Of a stretch of 64,000 nucleotides of DNA, positions 7,212-16,156 are shown one piece after another. The notes beneath the pieces are model-generated. The model did not search any database, was not told the origin of the DNA, and worked only from the letters and a program-made list of their open reading frames with translations. Numbering within the stretch: the stretch's first letter is position 1; each line of letters opens with the position of its first letter. The DNA comes from JAHZKS01 sp047404135 (GTDB taxonomy: Bacteria > Pseudomonadota > Alphaproteobacteria > Rickettsiales > JABSSG01). The stretch spans positions 124,001 through 188,000 of the forward strand of contig JBDOIT010000004.1 in NCBI GenBank assembly GCA_047404135.1, written 5' to 3'. Both the position numbers and the translations under genes were made by a program.

Positions 7212-8024
7212 ATGAGAAAATTTTCATCCCCCAAGGTTTTACTTTCCTCTGTCTTGGTGATCTTCTCGATGCAGTCAAGCGCTTCTGGGCCTCATAACTG
7301 GCAGATGTACTTCCAAGACCCAGTATCTCCTGTAATGGAACGGATTTATTCCTTCCATGATTTTGTATTCTACATACTCGCATCTATTGTAGTCTTTGTA
7401 TTATTACTTCTAGCTTATACATGCATGAGATTTAGAAAATCTAGAAATCCTATACCCTCAACTAGATCACATAACATCTTACTTGAAATAACTTGGACAA
7501 TTATCCCTGTTGCTATACTGGCAATTATTGCTCTTCCCTCTATTAACATCCTACATTTTATGGAGAAAAAATTTGACCCAGACCTTACTCTTAAGGTAGT
7601 TGGTCACCAGTGGTATTGGGAGTATGAATATCCGGATCATGAATTCTCATTTGATAGCTATATTATAAAAGATAAAGATCTACAGCCTTGGCAACCTAGA
7701 CTTCTCGAGGTGGATAACAGGGTAATAGTTCCCGTTGGGGCAAAGGTCAAAGTCCTCATTACGTCTTATGATGTTATACATAGCTGGGCCGTACCTGCGC
7801 TTGGAATAAAAACAGATGCAGTGCCAGGTAGGGTGAACGAAACATGGTTCCAAATTACTAAACCTGGTGTATATTATGGCCAATGCTCCGAGATATGTGG
7901 TGTAGGGCACGGTTTCATGCCTATAGCCGTAGAAGCTGTAACCAAAGAAAAATTTGATGAATGGATCTTAAGTAATAAAGAACCAAAAAAAGAGGAAAAA
8001 AATGTCGCAAAAAAAGCAGCATAA
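7212..8024 (+). CDS. coxB: Cytochrome c oxidase subunit II
   Basis: This is subunit II of the aa3-type terminal oxidase, which takes electrons from cytochrome c at the CuA centre. I start it at ATG 7212 (270 residues) rather than TTG 7197, because the ATG yields a normal signal peptide (residues 1-25) and no strong ribosome site favours the TTG. Two membrane hairpin helices (about 50-74 and 92-112) precede the cupredoxin domain. The aromatic patch HQWYWEYEYP (132-141) and all CuA ligands are present: His190, Cys225, Glu227, Cys229, His233, Met236. The C-terminus is Lys-rich. The end overlaps coxA by 23 nt. Its need for copper makes the nearby bufferin operon notable. Confidence 0.96.
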   Translation: MRKFSSPKVLLSSVLVIFSMQSSASGPHNWQMYFQDPVSPVMERIYSFHDFVFYILASIVVFVLLLLAYTCMRFRKSRNPIPSTRSHNILLEITWTIIPVAILAIIALPSINILHFMEKKFDPDLTLKVVGHQWYWEYEYPDHEFSFDSYIIKDKDLQPWQPRLLEVDNRVIVPVGAKVKVLITSYDVIHSWAVPALGIKTDAVPGRVNETWFQITKPGVYYGQCSEICGVGHGFMPIAVEAVTKEKFDEWILSNKEPKKEEKNVAKKAA

Positions 8025-9582
8025 CGATCACCCAACAGGGTATAAGAGGTGGTTATTTTCAACTAACCATAAAGATATAGGAACCATGTATCTTGTCTTT
8101 TCAATTATAGCTGGACTTATAGGGGGGCTATTCTCTGGAATCTTCAGACTTGAACTAATGCAGCCAGGTGACCAATTCTTGGGGGGAGATCATCAATTCT
8201 ATAATGTGCTAATTACTGGTCATGCGTTAATCATGGTGTTCTTCATGATTATGCCTGCTCTGATAGGTGGGTTTGGGAATTGGTTCATACCACTTATGAT
8301 TGGAGCGCCAGATATGGCTTTTCCTCGCCTAAACAATATAAGTTTCTGGCTTCTTATACCATCCTTCCTATTATTATTACTATCTGCGTTAGTAGATGGA
8401 GGGGTGGGTACAGGTTGGACATTATATCCACCTTTAAGTAATTCTGTATACCATTCTGGTGCAGCTGTTGACCTTGGTATATTCAGTTTGCATTTAGCAG
8501 GTATATCTTCGATTCTAGGAGCAATAAATTTTATAGTAACAATATTAAATATGCGCGCCCCAGGCATGCTTATGACAAAGATTCCCCTTTTTGCATGGTC
8601 GATTCTTGTAACGGCATTTCTAATATTACTCGCTGTTCCTGTGCTTGGTGGAGGCATCACAATGCTACTCACAGATAGAAACTTCAATAGCAGCTTCTTT
8701 AACCCCGCAGGAGGTGGTGATCCTGTATTATTCCAGCATTTATTCTGGTTCTTCGGGCATCCAGAAGTTTATATTATTATACTTCCAGGATTTGGAATTA
8801 TCAGCCAAGTTATCTCAACTTTCTCTAAAAAGCCTATTTTTGGGTATCTTGGGATGGTATACGCAATGGGAAGTATTGGAGTAGTGGGTTTCCTTGTGTG
8901 GGCTCACCATATGTTCACTGTTGGTAGCAGTGTAGAAGTATTAATGTATTTCACGCTAGGCACAATGGTAATTGCGGTTCCTACAGGAATAAAAATCTTT
9001 AGCTGGATAGCAACAATGTGGGGAGGATCAATTGAATTCAAAACCCCAATGCTTTTTGCCATAGGGTTTCTATTTGTTTTCACTGTAGGTGGGGTAACTG
9101 GTGTAGTGCTAGCAAACTCCTCTATAGACAGAGTCCTACATGACACATACTACGTAGTAGCGCATTTCCACTATACAATGTCCTTAGGAGCATTATTAGC
9201 TGCTTACGCAGGATTTTACTACTGGTTCGGAAAGATGAGCGGAAAAATGATTCCAGAATGGTTAGGAAGAATACATTTTGTTTTAACGTTTATAGGTGTA
9301 AATGTAACCTTCTTTCCTCAGCACTTCCTTGGATTAAGCGGAATGCCGCGCAGAATCCCAGATTATCCAGATGCGTTTGCAGGATGGAACATGGTATCTT
9401 CAATAGGTGCCTTTATATCAATATTCTCTGCATTCCTTTTTGTATATATAATATTCCACTCATTTAAATTTGGGAAAGAATGCCCTAAAAATCCTTGGGG
9501 ATCAGGTGCAACCACTTTAGAGTGGACACTCAGTTCCCCTCCTGAATTTCATTCATTTAGCACACCTCCAAAAATCAAGTAA
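8002..9582 (+). CDS. coxA: Cytochrome c oxidase subunit I
   Basis: The 526-residue, 12-helix catalytic subunit reduces oxygen to water and pumps protons. Heme and copper ligands are all visible: His74 (heme a), His253 with the cross-linked Tyr257 in GHPEVY, His302 and His303 in AHHMF (CuB), and His388 and His390 in VAHFHY (hemes a3 and a). Glu255 and Lys331 mark the D and K proton channels of an A-type oxidase. The ATG at 8002 has AAGAGGA just upstream and lies inside coxB, so the two subunits are translationally coupled. ctaB follows after 2 nt. Confidence 0.98.
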   Translation: MSQKKQHNDHPTGYKRWLFSTNHKDIGTMYLVFSIIAGLIGGLFSGIFRLELMQPGDQFLGGDHQFYNVLITGHALIMVFFMIMPALIGGFGNWFIPLMIGAPDMAFPRLNNISFWLLIPSFLLLLLSALVDGGVGTGWTLYPPLSNSVYHSGAAVDLGIFSLHLAGISSILGAINFIVTILNMRAPGMLMTKIPLFAWSILVTAFLILLAVPVLGGGITMLLTDRNFNSSFFNPAGGGDPVLFQHLFWFFGHPEVYIIILPGFGIISQVISTFSKKPIFGYLGMVYAMGSIGVVGFLVWAHHMFTVGSSVEVLMYFTLGTMVIAVPTGIKIFSWIATMWGGSIEFKTPMLFAIGFLFVFTVGGVTGVVLANSSIDRVLHDTYYVVAHFHYTMSLGALLAAYAGFYYWFGKMSGKMIPEWLGRIHFVLTFIGVNVTFFPQHFLGLSGMPRRIPDYPDAFAGWNMVSSIGAFISIFSAFLFVYIIFHSFKFGKECPKNPWGSGATTLEWTLSSPPEFHSFSTPPKIK

Positions 9583-9584
9583 AT

Positions 9585-10475
9585 ATGGCTGAAGCAATAA
9601 TATCTGTAGATAGCACACTAGAGATCAAAGGGTCAAAGTTATCTGACTATCTTGAACTATTAAAACCACGCGTAATGAGCCTTGTGGTTTTCACTGCACT
9701 AATTGGGCTTTACCTTGCCCCAGGAACGATACACCCAGTAATAGCAACTCTCTCTATAATATGCATTGCCCTTGCATCTGGTGGATCTGGCGCACTAAAT
9801 ATGTGGTATGACAGAGATATAGATCAACTAATGGACAGAACAAAGAAACGCCCGATACCAAGTAAAAAAATACATCCTTCAGAGGCTTTAAATTTAGGGA
9901 TATTCCTGTCAATACTATCTGTGTCTGTTATGGGTCTCTTTGTAAATGTGATCTCTGCTGGAATTCTTGCTTTTACAATTTTTTTCTACAGTGTGGTTTA
10001 TACGATTTGGCTCAAACGATACACAGCACAAAATATTGTTATAGGAGGCGCAGCAGGAGCACTGCCGCCCGTGATAGGATGGGTATCTGTCACAGGAACA
10101 GTTACCATAGAGCCAATTATACTATTCTTAATTATCTTTATATGGACCCCTCCTCATTTTTGGGCACTTGCTTTACATAGTTCTGAAGAATACAAAAAAG
10201 CACACATCCCAATGATGCCTTTAGTTGCAGGAGAAAAATCCACAAAAATACAAATATTAGCCTATACAGTAGCCTTAGTACTGTTGACTATCCTACCCTA
10301 CATGTTACATATCTCAGGTTTATTTTACCTATGCACCGCAATAGTTACTGGAATCATTTTTATATATTATGCAGTAAAAATTCTGCAACATTCTAAATAC
10401 AATATGGCAACCTTTAGATATTCTATTCTGTATCTCTTTATCGTCTTTACATCTTTAGCAATTGATAAATTATAA
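9585..10475 (+). CDS. ctaB: Protoheme IX farnesyltransferase (heme O synthase)
   Basis: This 296-residue polytopic UbiA-family prenyltransferase converts heme b to heme O, the precursor of heme A for the oxidase encoded just upstream. The polyprenyl-diphosphate/Mg site is NMWYDRDIDQLMDRTKKRP (about residues 73-91), and WTPPHFWALAL (about 187-197) is the conserved heme-side motif. About eight or nine membrane helices are predicted. It starts 2 nt after coxA. The usual ctaG and coxC genes are not found downstream here. Confidence 0.95.
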   Translation: MAEAIISVDSTLEIKGSKLSDYLELLKPRVMSLVVFTALIGLYLAPGTIHPVIATLSIICIALASGGSGALNMWYDRDIDQLMDRTKKRPIPSKKIHPSEALNLGIFLSILSVSVMGLFVNVISAGILAFTIFFYSVVYTIWLKRYTAQNIVIGGAAGALPPVIGWVSVTGTVTIEPIILFLIIFIWTPPHFWALALHSSEEYKKAHIPMMPLVAGEKSTKIQILAYTVALVLLTILPYMLHISGLFYLCTAIVTGIIFIYYAVKILQHSKYNMATFRYSILYLFIVFTSLAIDKL

Positions 10476-10477
10476 CT

Positions 10478-10591
10478 ATGAAAAAATCCAATACCCACAA
10501 ACAATCAAAGAACTATTTCTTACTAGCCATATTCCTATCATTGGTTGCAATGATATATTTAGCTAGCCTTGTAAAATTTGGGATCATTTAA
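10478..10591 (+). CDS. CoxF-like single-helix cox-operon protein (37 residues)
   Basis: A 37-codon gene begins at ATG 10478, 2 nt after the ctaB stop, and ends in TAA just before a hairpin terminator. It has a short basic, polar N-terminus (KKSNTHKQSKN), one membrane helix (about residues 13-32) and the ending YLASLVKFGII. In many alphaproteobacteria a small single-helix protein of this kind (annotated CoxF) sits between ctaB and ctaG, with an ending like YxxTIVKLG. Position, size and C-terminal motif all fit. Its role in oxidase assembly is unproven. Its short length makes it easy to miss. Confidence 0.65.
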   Translation: MKKSNTHKQSKNYFLLAIFLSLVAMIYLASLVKFGII

Positions 10592-10597
10592 AAAAAC

Positions 10598-10624
10598 CCT
10601 TAACTATTTCTTAAGGATTTTATC
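10598..10624 (+). terminator. Rho-independent terminator of the cox operon
   Basis: Perfect 6-bp stem CCTTAA/TTAAGG with a 7-nt loop (10598-10616), followed by ATTTTATC, 6 nt after the CoxF-like stop codon. Confidence 0.6.
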
Positions 10625-10659
10625 AAATAATCATATTATATAAAATGATTTAGATTTAC

Positions 10660-11100
10660 ATGCCTGAAACTTGCAATCTTGCTAAGATCCTACTGGTAGA
10701 AGATAGTAAAAATGAATTCCTTCTGACTCAGATGCTCCTAAGAAGAGAAAATATAGTATTGGATATAGATTTATCTCGAAGCAACGATGAAGCTATAAAA
10801 TATTTATCCACTAAAAAAGCAGATATCATAGTGATAGATAAAAGAATAGCTCTCCAAGAAGATAACAAACTCATCACATTTATACAAAATAGCAGTAACC
10901 TCAAAAAAATTCCAGTTGTGATGCTTTTTGGTATTTCAAATGAAACATCTGACATAACACCTTATTCTTGTGAACTCGGAGTAAATCTATGTCTAGATAA
11001 GCCTCTTAATTATGATAAAATCTCATTCCTTACAAAGCAAGTAGACTTTTTGTCTTTCCAGAGGTCTGGAAATCAAATATACTTGTGCAGTAATCTTTAA
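10660..11100 (+). CDS. Stand-alone response-regulator receiver protein
   Basis: This 146-residue protein is a single receiver (CheY-like) domain. It has the acidic pair in ILLVEDSKNEF (Glu15-Asp16), a candidate phospho-acceptor Asp in IIVIDKRIA (about residue 60) and the conserved Lys in CLDKP (about residue 110). The switch Ser/Thr region reads MLFGIS, which is atypical, so phosphorylation may be altered. There is no output domain; such proteins act by protein-protein contact or in phosphorelays. It follows the cox terminator and precedes a DUF2125 gene by 19 nt. No cognate kinase is adjacent. Confidence 0.75.
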   Translation: MPETCNLAKILLVEDSKNEFLLTQMLLRRENIVLDIDLSRSNDEAIKYLSTKKADIIVIDKRIALQEDNKLITFIQNSSNLKKIPVVMLFGISNETSDITPYSCELGVNLCLDKPLNYDKISFLTKQVDFLSFQRSGNQIYLCSNL

Positions 11101-11119
11101 GTTCAATTCACCAGCTTAT

Positions 11120-12832
11120 ATGAAGAAGTTTCTTATATTTTTTACGATTTTATTCTCTATATACACTGCTGTTTGGTTCACAGCTTCTTATGTGGCAGAG
11201 ATTAAAATACAGGAAAAGATCACTGAATTACAAAACAATGGGACCATTCACGGTTATTCTGGAAATTTTGAAATTACTGGTTACCCATTTAGATTCGCTA
11301 TCAGCTTAGATTACCCTAGCTTCTCTTTTACCCCTAAAGACCATAATGGTAATTATAATGCTCTTTACGATGGCAGCATTGACTTGATATTAGGTATCTT
11401 CTCTAACTCGCTAAAAATCAAAACATCAGGAGATTTTCACTTAAAAGGACATACAAATAACCACCCTTTCCATATCATATCCTCAGGCAATCAAACTCAA
11501 TATAGATTACAATTTCGCAAATTCTTATTATCCCCCTCTTTGATCACTACTTTTTCAGAAAACAAAGAAGATTTTAGCAAGATACTCATTAAAACCCTGA
11601 AAAGTCTTAGAATAGAGCTGTCAAACATGAATGTTATAAACAAACTCAACAATGGGTTACTCTTCAGAGCAGACAAAGGTGAGGCAGATATCAAAATCTC
11701 CCACGACTCTGAATATAATGTACATTATAGAGAAAATGCCTCAAAGGCTGTTTTTGGCAATGAATCTATACTTTTATGGAACCACGTTAAAATGATACCT
11801 TTGTTCAAAGATCTAATAAAACATATTCCTCTAAACATACGTAATTATATTGAGATATTTAAGCTAAATGAACTCGGAGAAATAGATTATGATGCAAACA
11901 TCAAAATCACTACAGACGTTTCTAACTATACAAATGTATATATAGATTCCTTTTCTCTAAAAGACGATATAGAAAAAATAGATATCTCAGGAAGGATACT
12001 TATAGATAAAGATCACAAGAAAATTGATCTACATACTACTGATGCGCGATTTACCAAAAAATGGTATCAATTCATGAAAACCTATGCTGAATCTATTGAT
12101 TTCAGCAAAGCAAACTTGCGTTTCTTTGCAGAAGAACCAAAAAATTCGATTCTATCTGCTATCCTATCACCTGTACAATCATTTGTTGATGCTATGTTTC
12201 TAAAAAAATCTTCTGATACAAAGCAAAGATATGTACCTAAATTACACGAATTAGGGAATATAGAGTCTAAAGTTAAGCTAAGCCTTGATACCTATGAAGA
12301 TGGAAGTTTTGAGCTTGATCTAGACACCTTTAAATTATCAACTAACCAATATGCTATATCTGCATCTGGTGATATTAAAAATAAATATAAGAGAGACTCA
12401 TATAACTTCGAAATCTCCCTAAAGTCTTATCCAAGATTTGTTGATATAACAACAAACTATATCAATAGACTGTCAGAATCTATGGGTTATAAATTCCTAA
12501 TATTAGACACCTCATTTCAAATCTCAGAAAACACATCAAAAGCTATCAAAAAATTAGCACAGAAACTATCTAACAACCTTAACAATTCAACAATGGATTC
12601 AGAAATAAAAATTCAAAAAACACAAGAACATAAATACCCAGAAGTTGGCAAATACTCACCCAAAGAATTTAAAATTATTTGGAATCAATTCTTATTGCAA
12701 TTAGTATCTGAACCAATAAGTAGCGCCATAAAAGATATGGCGAAAAAACTAAAAAATCACCCAAAAGCATCAGAGAAAGAGATCTCTTCCAAGAATTCAC
12801 TAGGGAGTATCTTTAAAAGAATGGTCAATTAA
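11120..12832 (+). CDS. DUF2125-type envelope protein (570 residues)
   Basis: This large protein has an N-terminal membrane anchor or signal (residues 4-22) and the DUF2125 hallmark GYPFRF at residues 54-59. The remaining beta-rich sequence resembles AsmA/DUF2125 periplasmic proteins of alphaproteobacteria. Function is not established; relatives of the AsmA type are linked to lipid transport or outer-membrane assembly. A second, shorter protein with the same motif is encoded at 26923-27978, so two paralogues lie in this window. The stop codon overlaps the ubiG start (TAATG). Confidence 0.65.
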   Translation: MKKFLIFFTILFSIYTAVWFTASYVAEIKIQEKITELQNNGTIHGYSGNFEITGYPFRFAISLDYPSFSFTPKDHNGNYNALYDGSIDLILGIFSNSLKIKTSGDFHLKGHTNNHPFHIISSGNQTQYRLQFRKFLLSPSLITTFSENKEDFSKILIKTLKSLRIELSNMNVINKLNNGLLFRADKGEADIKISHDSEYNVHYRENASKAVFGNESILLWNHVKMIPLFKDLIKHIPLNIRNYIEIFKLNELGEIDYDANIKITTDVSNYTNVYIDSFSLKDDIEKIDISGRILIDKDHKKIDLHTTDARFTKKWYQFMKTYAESIDFSKANLRFFAEEPKNSILSAILSPVQSFVDAMFLKKSSDTKQRYVPKLHELGNIESKVKLSLDTYEDGSFELDLDTFKLSTNQYAISASGDIKNKYKRDSYNFEISLKSYPRFVDITTNYINRLSESMGYKFLILDTSFQISENTSKAIKKLAQKLSNNLNNSTMDSEIKIQKTQEHKYPEVGKYSPKEFKIIWNQFLLQLVSEPISSAIKDMAKKLKNHPKASEKEISSKNSLGSIFKRMVN

Positions 12833-13569
12833 TGAAAAAAGATACTTCTATTATTCAAGACGAGATAGAAAAATTCTCATCTATGGCAGAGGAATGGTGG
12901 GACCCCAATGGAAAACTCAAAACTCTTCATGATATTAACCCTCTGCGCCTATCTTACATAAACAATGTTTTCAAAAAACATTCTAACAGTCCCTCTAAGC
13001 CTATATTCAAGGATTTAAAGCTATTAGACGTAGGATGTGGCGGAGGAATTTTATCTGAACCCCTTGCTAGGCTAGGAGGGAAAGTTACATCTATAGATGC
13101 TTCTCAGAAAAACATAGAAATAGCCAAAGCACATAGCAAGAAGCAAGGTCTCAAAATAACTTATATCAATACCACCGTAGAAGATCTATCTAAGAAAAAA
13201 AATGAATCCTTCGATATTATATTCTGTTTAGAAATCATAGAGCATGTGAACATACCAGAGGATTTTCTTGAAAAATGCATTACTATGCTCAAGCCCGGAG
13301 GAATAATTTTTATCTCCACTATGAATCGTACCATAAAGAGTTATCTATTGGCAATTATAGGAGCAGAATACCTATTAAAATGGCTGCCAATAGGGACTCA
13401 TTCATGGGAGAAATTTCTTAAACCCTCTGAGATAAACTCTATAATAAGAAAAAACTCCTGCAGAACTTTTGATGTAGCTGGTATGGAATATAACCCCTTA
13501 AAGAAAGAGAAATGGTTTCTTACTAAGAGATTGGATGTAAATTATATCTTAACCGCATCAAAAGACTGA
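12832..13569 (+). CDS. ubiG: Ubiquinone biosynthesis O-methyltransferase UbiG
   Basis: The 245-residue class I SAM-dependent methyltransferase catalyses the two O-methylations of the ubiquinone ring. The SAM site is LDVGCGGGILSEPLA (about residues 64-78), followed by the acidic loop in SIDAS (about 88-92). The N-terminal signature is FSSMAEEWWDPNGKLKTLHDINP (KFSSMAEEWWD and LHDINPLR visible), highly typical for UbiG. It supports a ubiquinone-based respiratory chain. The gene is coupled by 1 nt to the DUF2125 gene and converges with an unknown gene 2 nt away. Confidence 0.95.
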   Translation: MKKDTSIIQDEIEKFSSMAEEWWDPNGKLKTLHDINPLRLSYINNVFKKHSNSPSKPIFKDLKLLDVGCGGGILSEPLARLGGKVTSIDASQKNIEIAKAHSKKQGLKITYINTTVEDLSKKKNESFDIIFCLEIIEHVNIPEDFLEKCITMLKPGGIIFISTMNRTIKSYLLAIIGAEYLLKWLPIGTHSWEKFLKPSEINSIIRKNSCRTFDVAGMEYNPLKKEKWFLTKRLDVNYILTASKD

Positions 13570-13571
13570 AG

Positions 13572-14129
13572 CTATTCAGGAATATAGCTTATATATCCTA
13601 GTACTCCTATATCGGGGGGTAAGAGGTATATTTCTTGATCATCATAATAACAAACATCTGACCCAAGAAATATTCCAACAACTATTCGTATACTAACCTC
13701 AAGGGTTTCTGTATTTGACAACAAAGCTCCTTTCTTGCTTACATTATTTTCTTCTAACTCTGTCTTTTCTTTAACATCGCATTCAATAGAATCTTGTGAC
13801 CAAATATCAATGCTAGTAAAACCCTCAACATATCTTTCTACTGTGGAAACTGCATTTCTAACGCCTTCTACACACTTCCTTTCTTCCTGTTGATATTGCT
13901 TCAGTTGAAGCATGGCATTATTGTAGAACTCCATATAAAAAGGTTGCATTTTTTCCTGGAAGAGTAGATTTCTAATATCTAAACATTCCCAGCCAACAAC
14001 ATTGCAATTTATACCTTGAGGAGTGAATCTACAATAAGCACTTTGGTACCCCCCCTTAATTTTGCACTCACGTTCCAGATCTGGGTTTGTATAATGTAAA
14101 TATTCTTTCCCTATAACTAATGTTACCAT
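13572..14129 (-). CDS. Hypothetical protein, 185 residues
   Basis: I do not recognise this protein. It has no signal peptide, but several Tyr/Cys-containing segments (Cys at about residues 22, 33, 42, 49, 85, 118, 163) and a polar middle region that may be helical. The start is well supported: GAGGAGG lies a few bases before the ATG at 14129. It is on the same strand as, and 50 nt downstream of, another unknown protein, so the two may form a small operon. A C7 run lies near the 5' end at about 14048. It may be lineage-specific. Confidence 0.55.
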   Translation of the reverse strand: MVTLVIGKEYLHYTNPDLERECKIKGGYQSAYCRFTPQGINCNVVGWECLDIRNLLFQEKMQPFYMEFYNNAMLQLKQYQQEERKCVEGVRNAVSTVERYVEGFTSIDIWSQDSIECDVKEKTELEENNVSKKGALLSNTETLEVSIRIVVGIFLGSDVCYYDDQEIYLLPPDIGVLGYISYIPE

Positions 14130-14179
14130 AAAGCCTCCTCATTGTGGCATGGTGAATATATCGAGAATATTAATGTCAT

Positions 14180-15259
14180 TCAAGTATTTCTTTGGCTTAG
14201 GTGCTTTTCAACATATCCACCAATCCTTCTACCTGCCTCTTTGCAATGTTTATACAAATGAGGCTGAACTGAATTGGGCGTTAAATCCGAAAATACCTTG
14301 CATGCCGAAGATACAACTCCTTTTTGAACCGGACCTAAATAGCTTTCACTATCCTTATCCTTAATCCAATCCTTTGTCAGTTGCCTAGAAACCTGTCCTA
14401 AGCTTTTACAAATCAAAACATCTATAGGATAAGGCAAGGTAGTGGCAGTTAACATTTTAGCAGATTCCGATGTAATGACATATGCTGCGTTAGGAGCATA
14501 ATCTGTAGCTTTAGTAAGACCTGGTGATTTCATTTGAGAGTAAGAAAATACTGTTTTTCTCATAATTTTCTCTGCTGATGATAATGATATCTTTTGCATA
14601 GTCGTTGGATTAACGTCAAATATAACTTTAGCTAACTTCCCCCCGGCAGAAAAAAGCGCATGGGTAGCTAAAGTATCCTCTATAGCATCACATGCAGTAT
14701 ATCCCATGAAGCTATAATCATCGTTGCACACACTGTCAAAAGCTCCATATGATTTTAATATTTTTAAAGCCCCCAAAGAAACTCCTGTTAGTGGGCATGT
14801 ATATATTATAAAACCATAATATCCAACACTCAAAATATTCGCAGCCACATCAAAACTGTTTTTTATGCCTTCTCTTATATTTGAGGTTTCCTCATGAAAC
14901 TTCACCGCATCCTCTAGTGAATACGGATCACCTTCAGAGTGTGTGAGTTCCAGATCGCAATCCAATCCTTCCTTGGAATAGATGTCATCAAAATTTATAA
15001 ATTTATTTAGGGAGCATGAATTTTCTACCTCAGAAAGAAAAGATAGATAACCATCTACTGGCAAAAGATCCTCCAGATCATCATAAGAACCAGAAAAATT
15101 AATAGGCTCATGTATAGGACAAATCATTTCTACTTGAAAAAGCCAACCTACATGAACATCCTCTGGTAGAAGATCTTCAACATACGCACAAGTAGTATCG
15201 TCTCGATGAATCACATCGGTTAAAAAACTACTCTCGTAACTGACGTCTTCTGATAACAT
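14180..15259 (-). CDS. Hypothetical protein with N-terminal tandem duplication, 359 residues
   Basis: I do not recognise this protein. I choose ATG 15259 because AGGAG lies 5 nt upstream; a GTG at 15265 would add two residues. The acidic N-terminal region contains two degenerate copies of a unit of about 34 residues, each starting DLLP and ending near INF (about residues 29-63 and 64-96). A more hydrophobic central part (about 134-185) and a Lys-rich, Ser-rich C-terminal half follow. The repeat, Cys pairs and lack of enzymatic motifs would suit a secreted or interaction protein. That is inference only. Confidence 0.55.
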   Translation of the reverse strand: MLSEDVSYESSFLTDVIHRDDTTCAYVEDLLPEDVHVGWLFQVEMICPIHEPINFSGSYDDLEDLLPVDGYLSFLSEVENSCSLNKFINFDDIYSKEGLDCDLELTHSEGDPYSLEDAVKFHEETSNIREGIKNSFDVAANILSVGYYGFIIYTCPLTGVSLGALKILKSYGAFDSVCNDDYSFMGYTACDAIEDTLATHALFSAGGKLAKVIFDVNPTTMQKISLSSAEKIMRKTVFSYSQMKSPGLTKATDYAPNAAYVITSESAKMLTATTLPYPIDVLICKSLGQVSRQLTKDWIKDKDSESYLGPVQKGVVSSACKVFSDLTPNSVQPHLYKHCKEAGRRIGGYVEKHLSQRNT

Positions 15260-15298
15260 AACCACTCCTGTTATTTATATAGAAATATAACAGAAAAG

Positions 15299-16156
15299 TT
15301 ACCTTATTGCAAGTCTTTTAAAAAGCATACATCTATCCTTGTGAGATAAGTCTTTTATGATTTTCTGTGAAGACAGCCCATATTCTAGCATAATATCCTT
15401 CACATAGTCACCCTGTCCCTCCCCAAACTCTAAGAACACCAAACCACTTTCTTTTAGATGCCTTCTTATAATAGGCCCAAGGCTTCTATAAGCATCTAGT
15501 CCATCTTCTCCAGCTTCTAAGGCTATGTTAGGTTCATACTCTCTTACGTCCTCTTGCAGATCATGTAGATCTTGGCTCTTTATATATGGAGGATTTGAAA
15601 TAATTATATCAAATTCACCATCTATCTTTAAATCATTCCAATCGCTTTTTATAAATTCGATTTTATTATTTAACTTAAGATTTTGATAGTTTTTTTTTGC
15701 TACTTTTAAAGCCCCTTCTTTTATGTCCACAGCTACACCAGAAGCATTTTTCATATATTTCAATATAGTAAGAATCAAGCAACCGGATCCAGAGCCAAGC
15801 TCCAAGATCTTCACTTTCTTATCTTTCTCAATATTTTGTAATACACCTTCTACCAAACTTTCACTATCTGGTCGTGGTATCAGAACATTCTGATCCACAA
15901 AGAAATCCATACTATAGAACTCCTTTATCCCCGTAATATAAGATATTGGCTCTTTCTTTTGCCTTCTTGCGACCAGCTTAAAAAATTCCTCTTGGGTATT
16001 ATTAGAAACCTCACCGTCATAGCTTAGAATAATCTCTTCCTGGGGTAACTTTAGAACCTTAGAAAGCAATACTCTAGAATCTACTCTGTATGAGTCTATA
16101 TTAGATTGCTTGAGCAAAATTGCCCCTTCCTCTAGTAGCCTTTTGATTGTAATCAT
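15299..16156 (-). CDS. prmC: Peptide chain release factor glutamine methyltransferase PrmC
   Basis: The 285-residue SAM-dependent enzyme methylates the Gln of the GGQ motif in release factors RF1/RF2, speeding termination. A helical N-terminal domain is followed by the methyltransferase domain with ILELGSGSGCLILTI (about residues 117-131) and the substrate motif NPPYI (about 187-191), the hallmark of N5-glutamine methyltransferases. The start overlaps the gph stop by 1 nt (TAATG). It is the last gene of a minus-strand dusB-ntrY-ntrX-gph-prmC operon. Confidence 0.94.
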   Translation of the reverse strand: MITIKRLLEEGAILLKQSNIDSYRVDSRVLLSKVLKLPQEEIILSYDGEVSNNTQEEFFKLVARRQKKEPISYITGIKEFYSMDFFVDQNVLIPRPDSESLVEGVLQNIEKDKKVKILELGSGSGCLILTILKYMKNASGVAVDIKEGALKVAKKNYQNLKLNNKIEFIKSDWNDLKIDGEFDIIISNPPYIKSQDLHDLQEDVREYEPNIALEAGEDGLDAYRSLGPIIRRHLKESGLVFLEFGEGQGDYVKDIMLEYGLSSQKIIKDLSHKDRCMLFKRLAIR

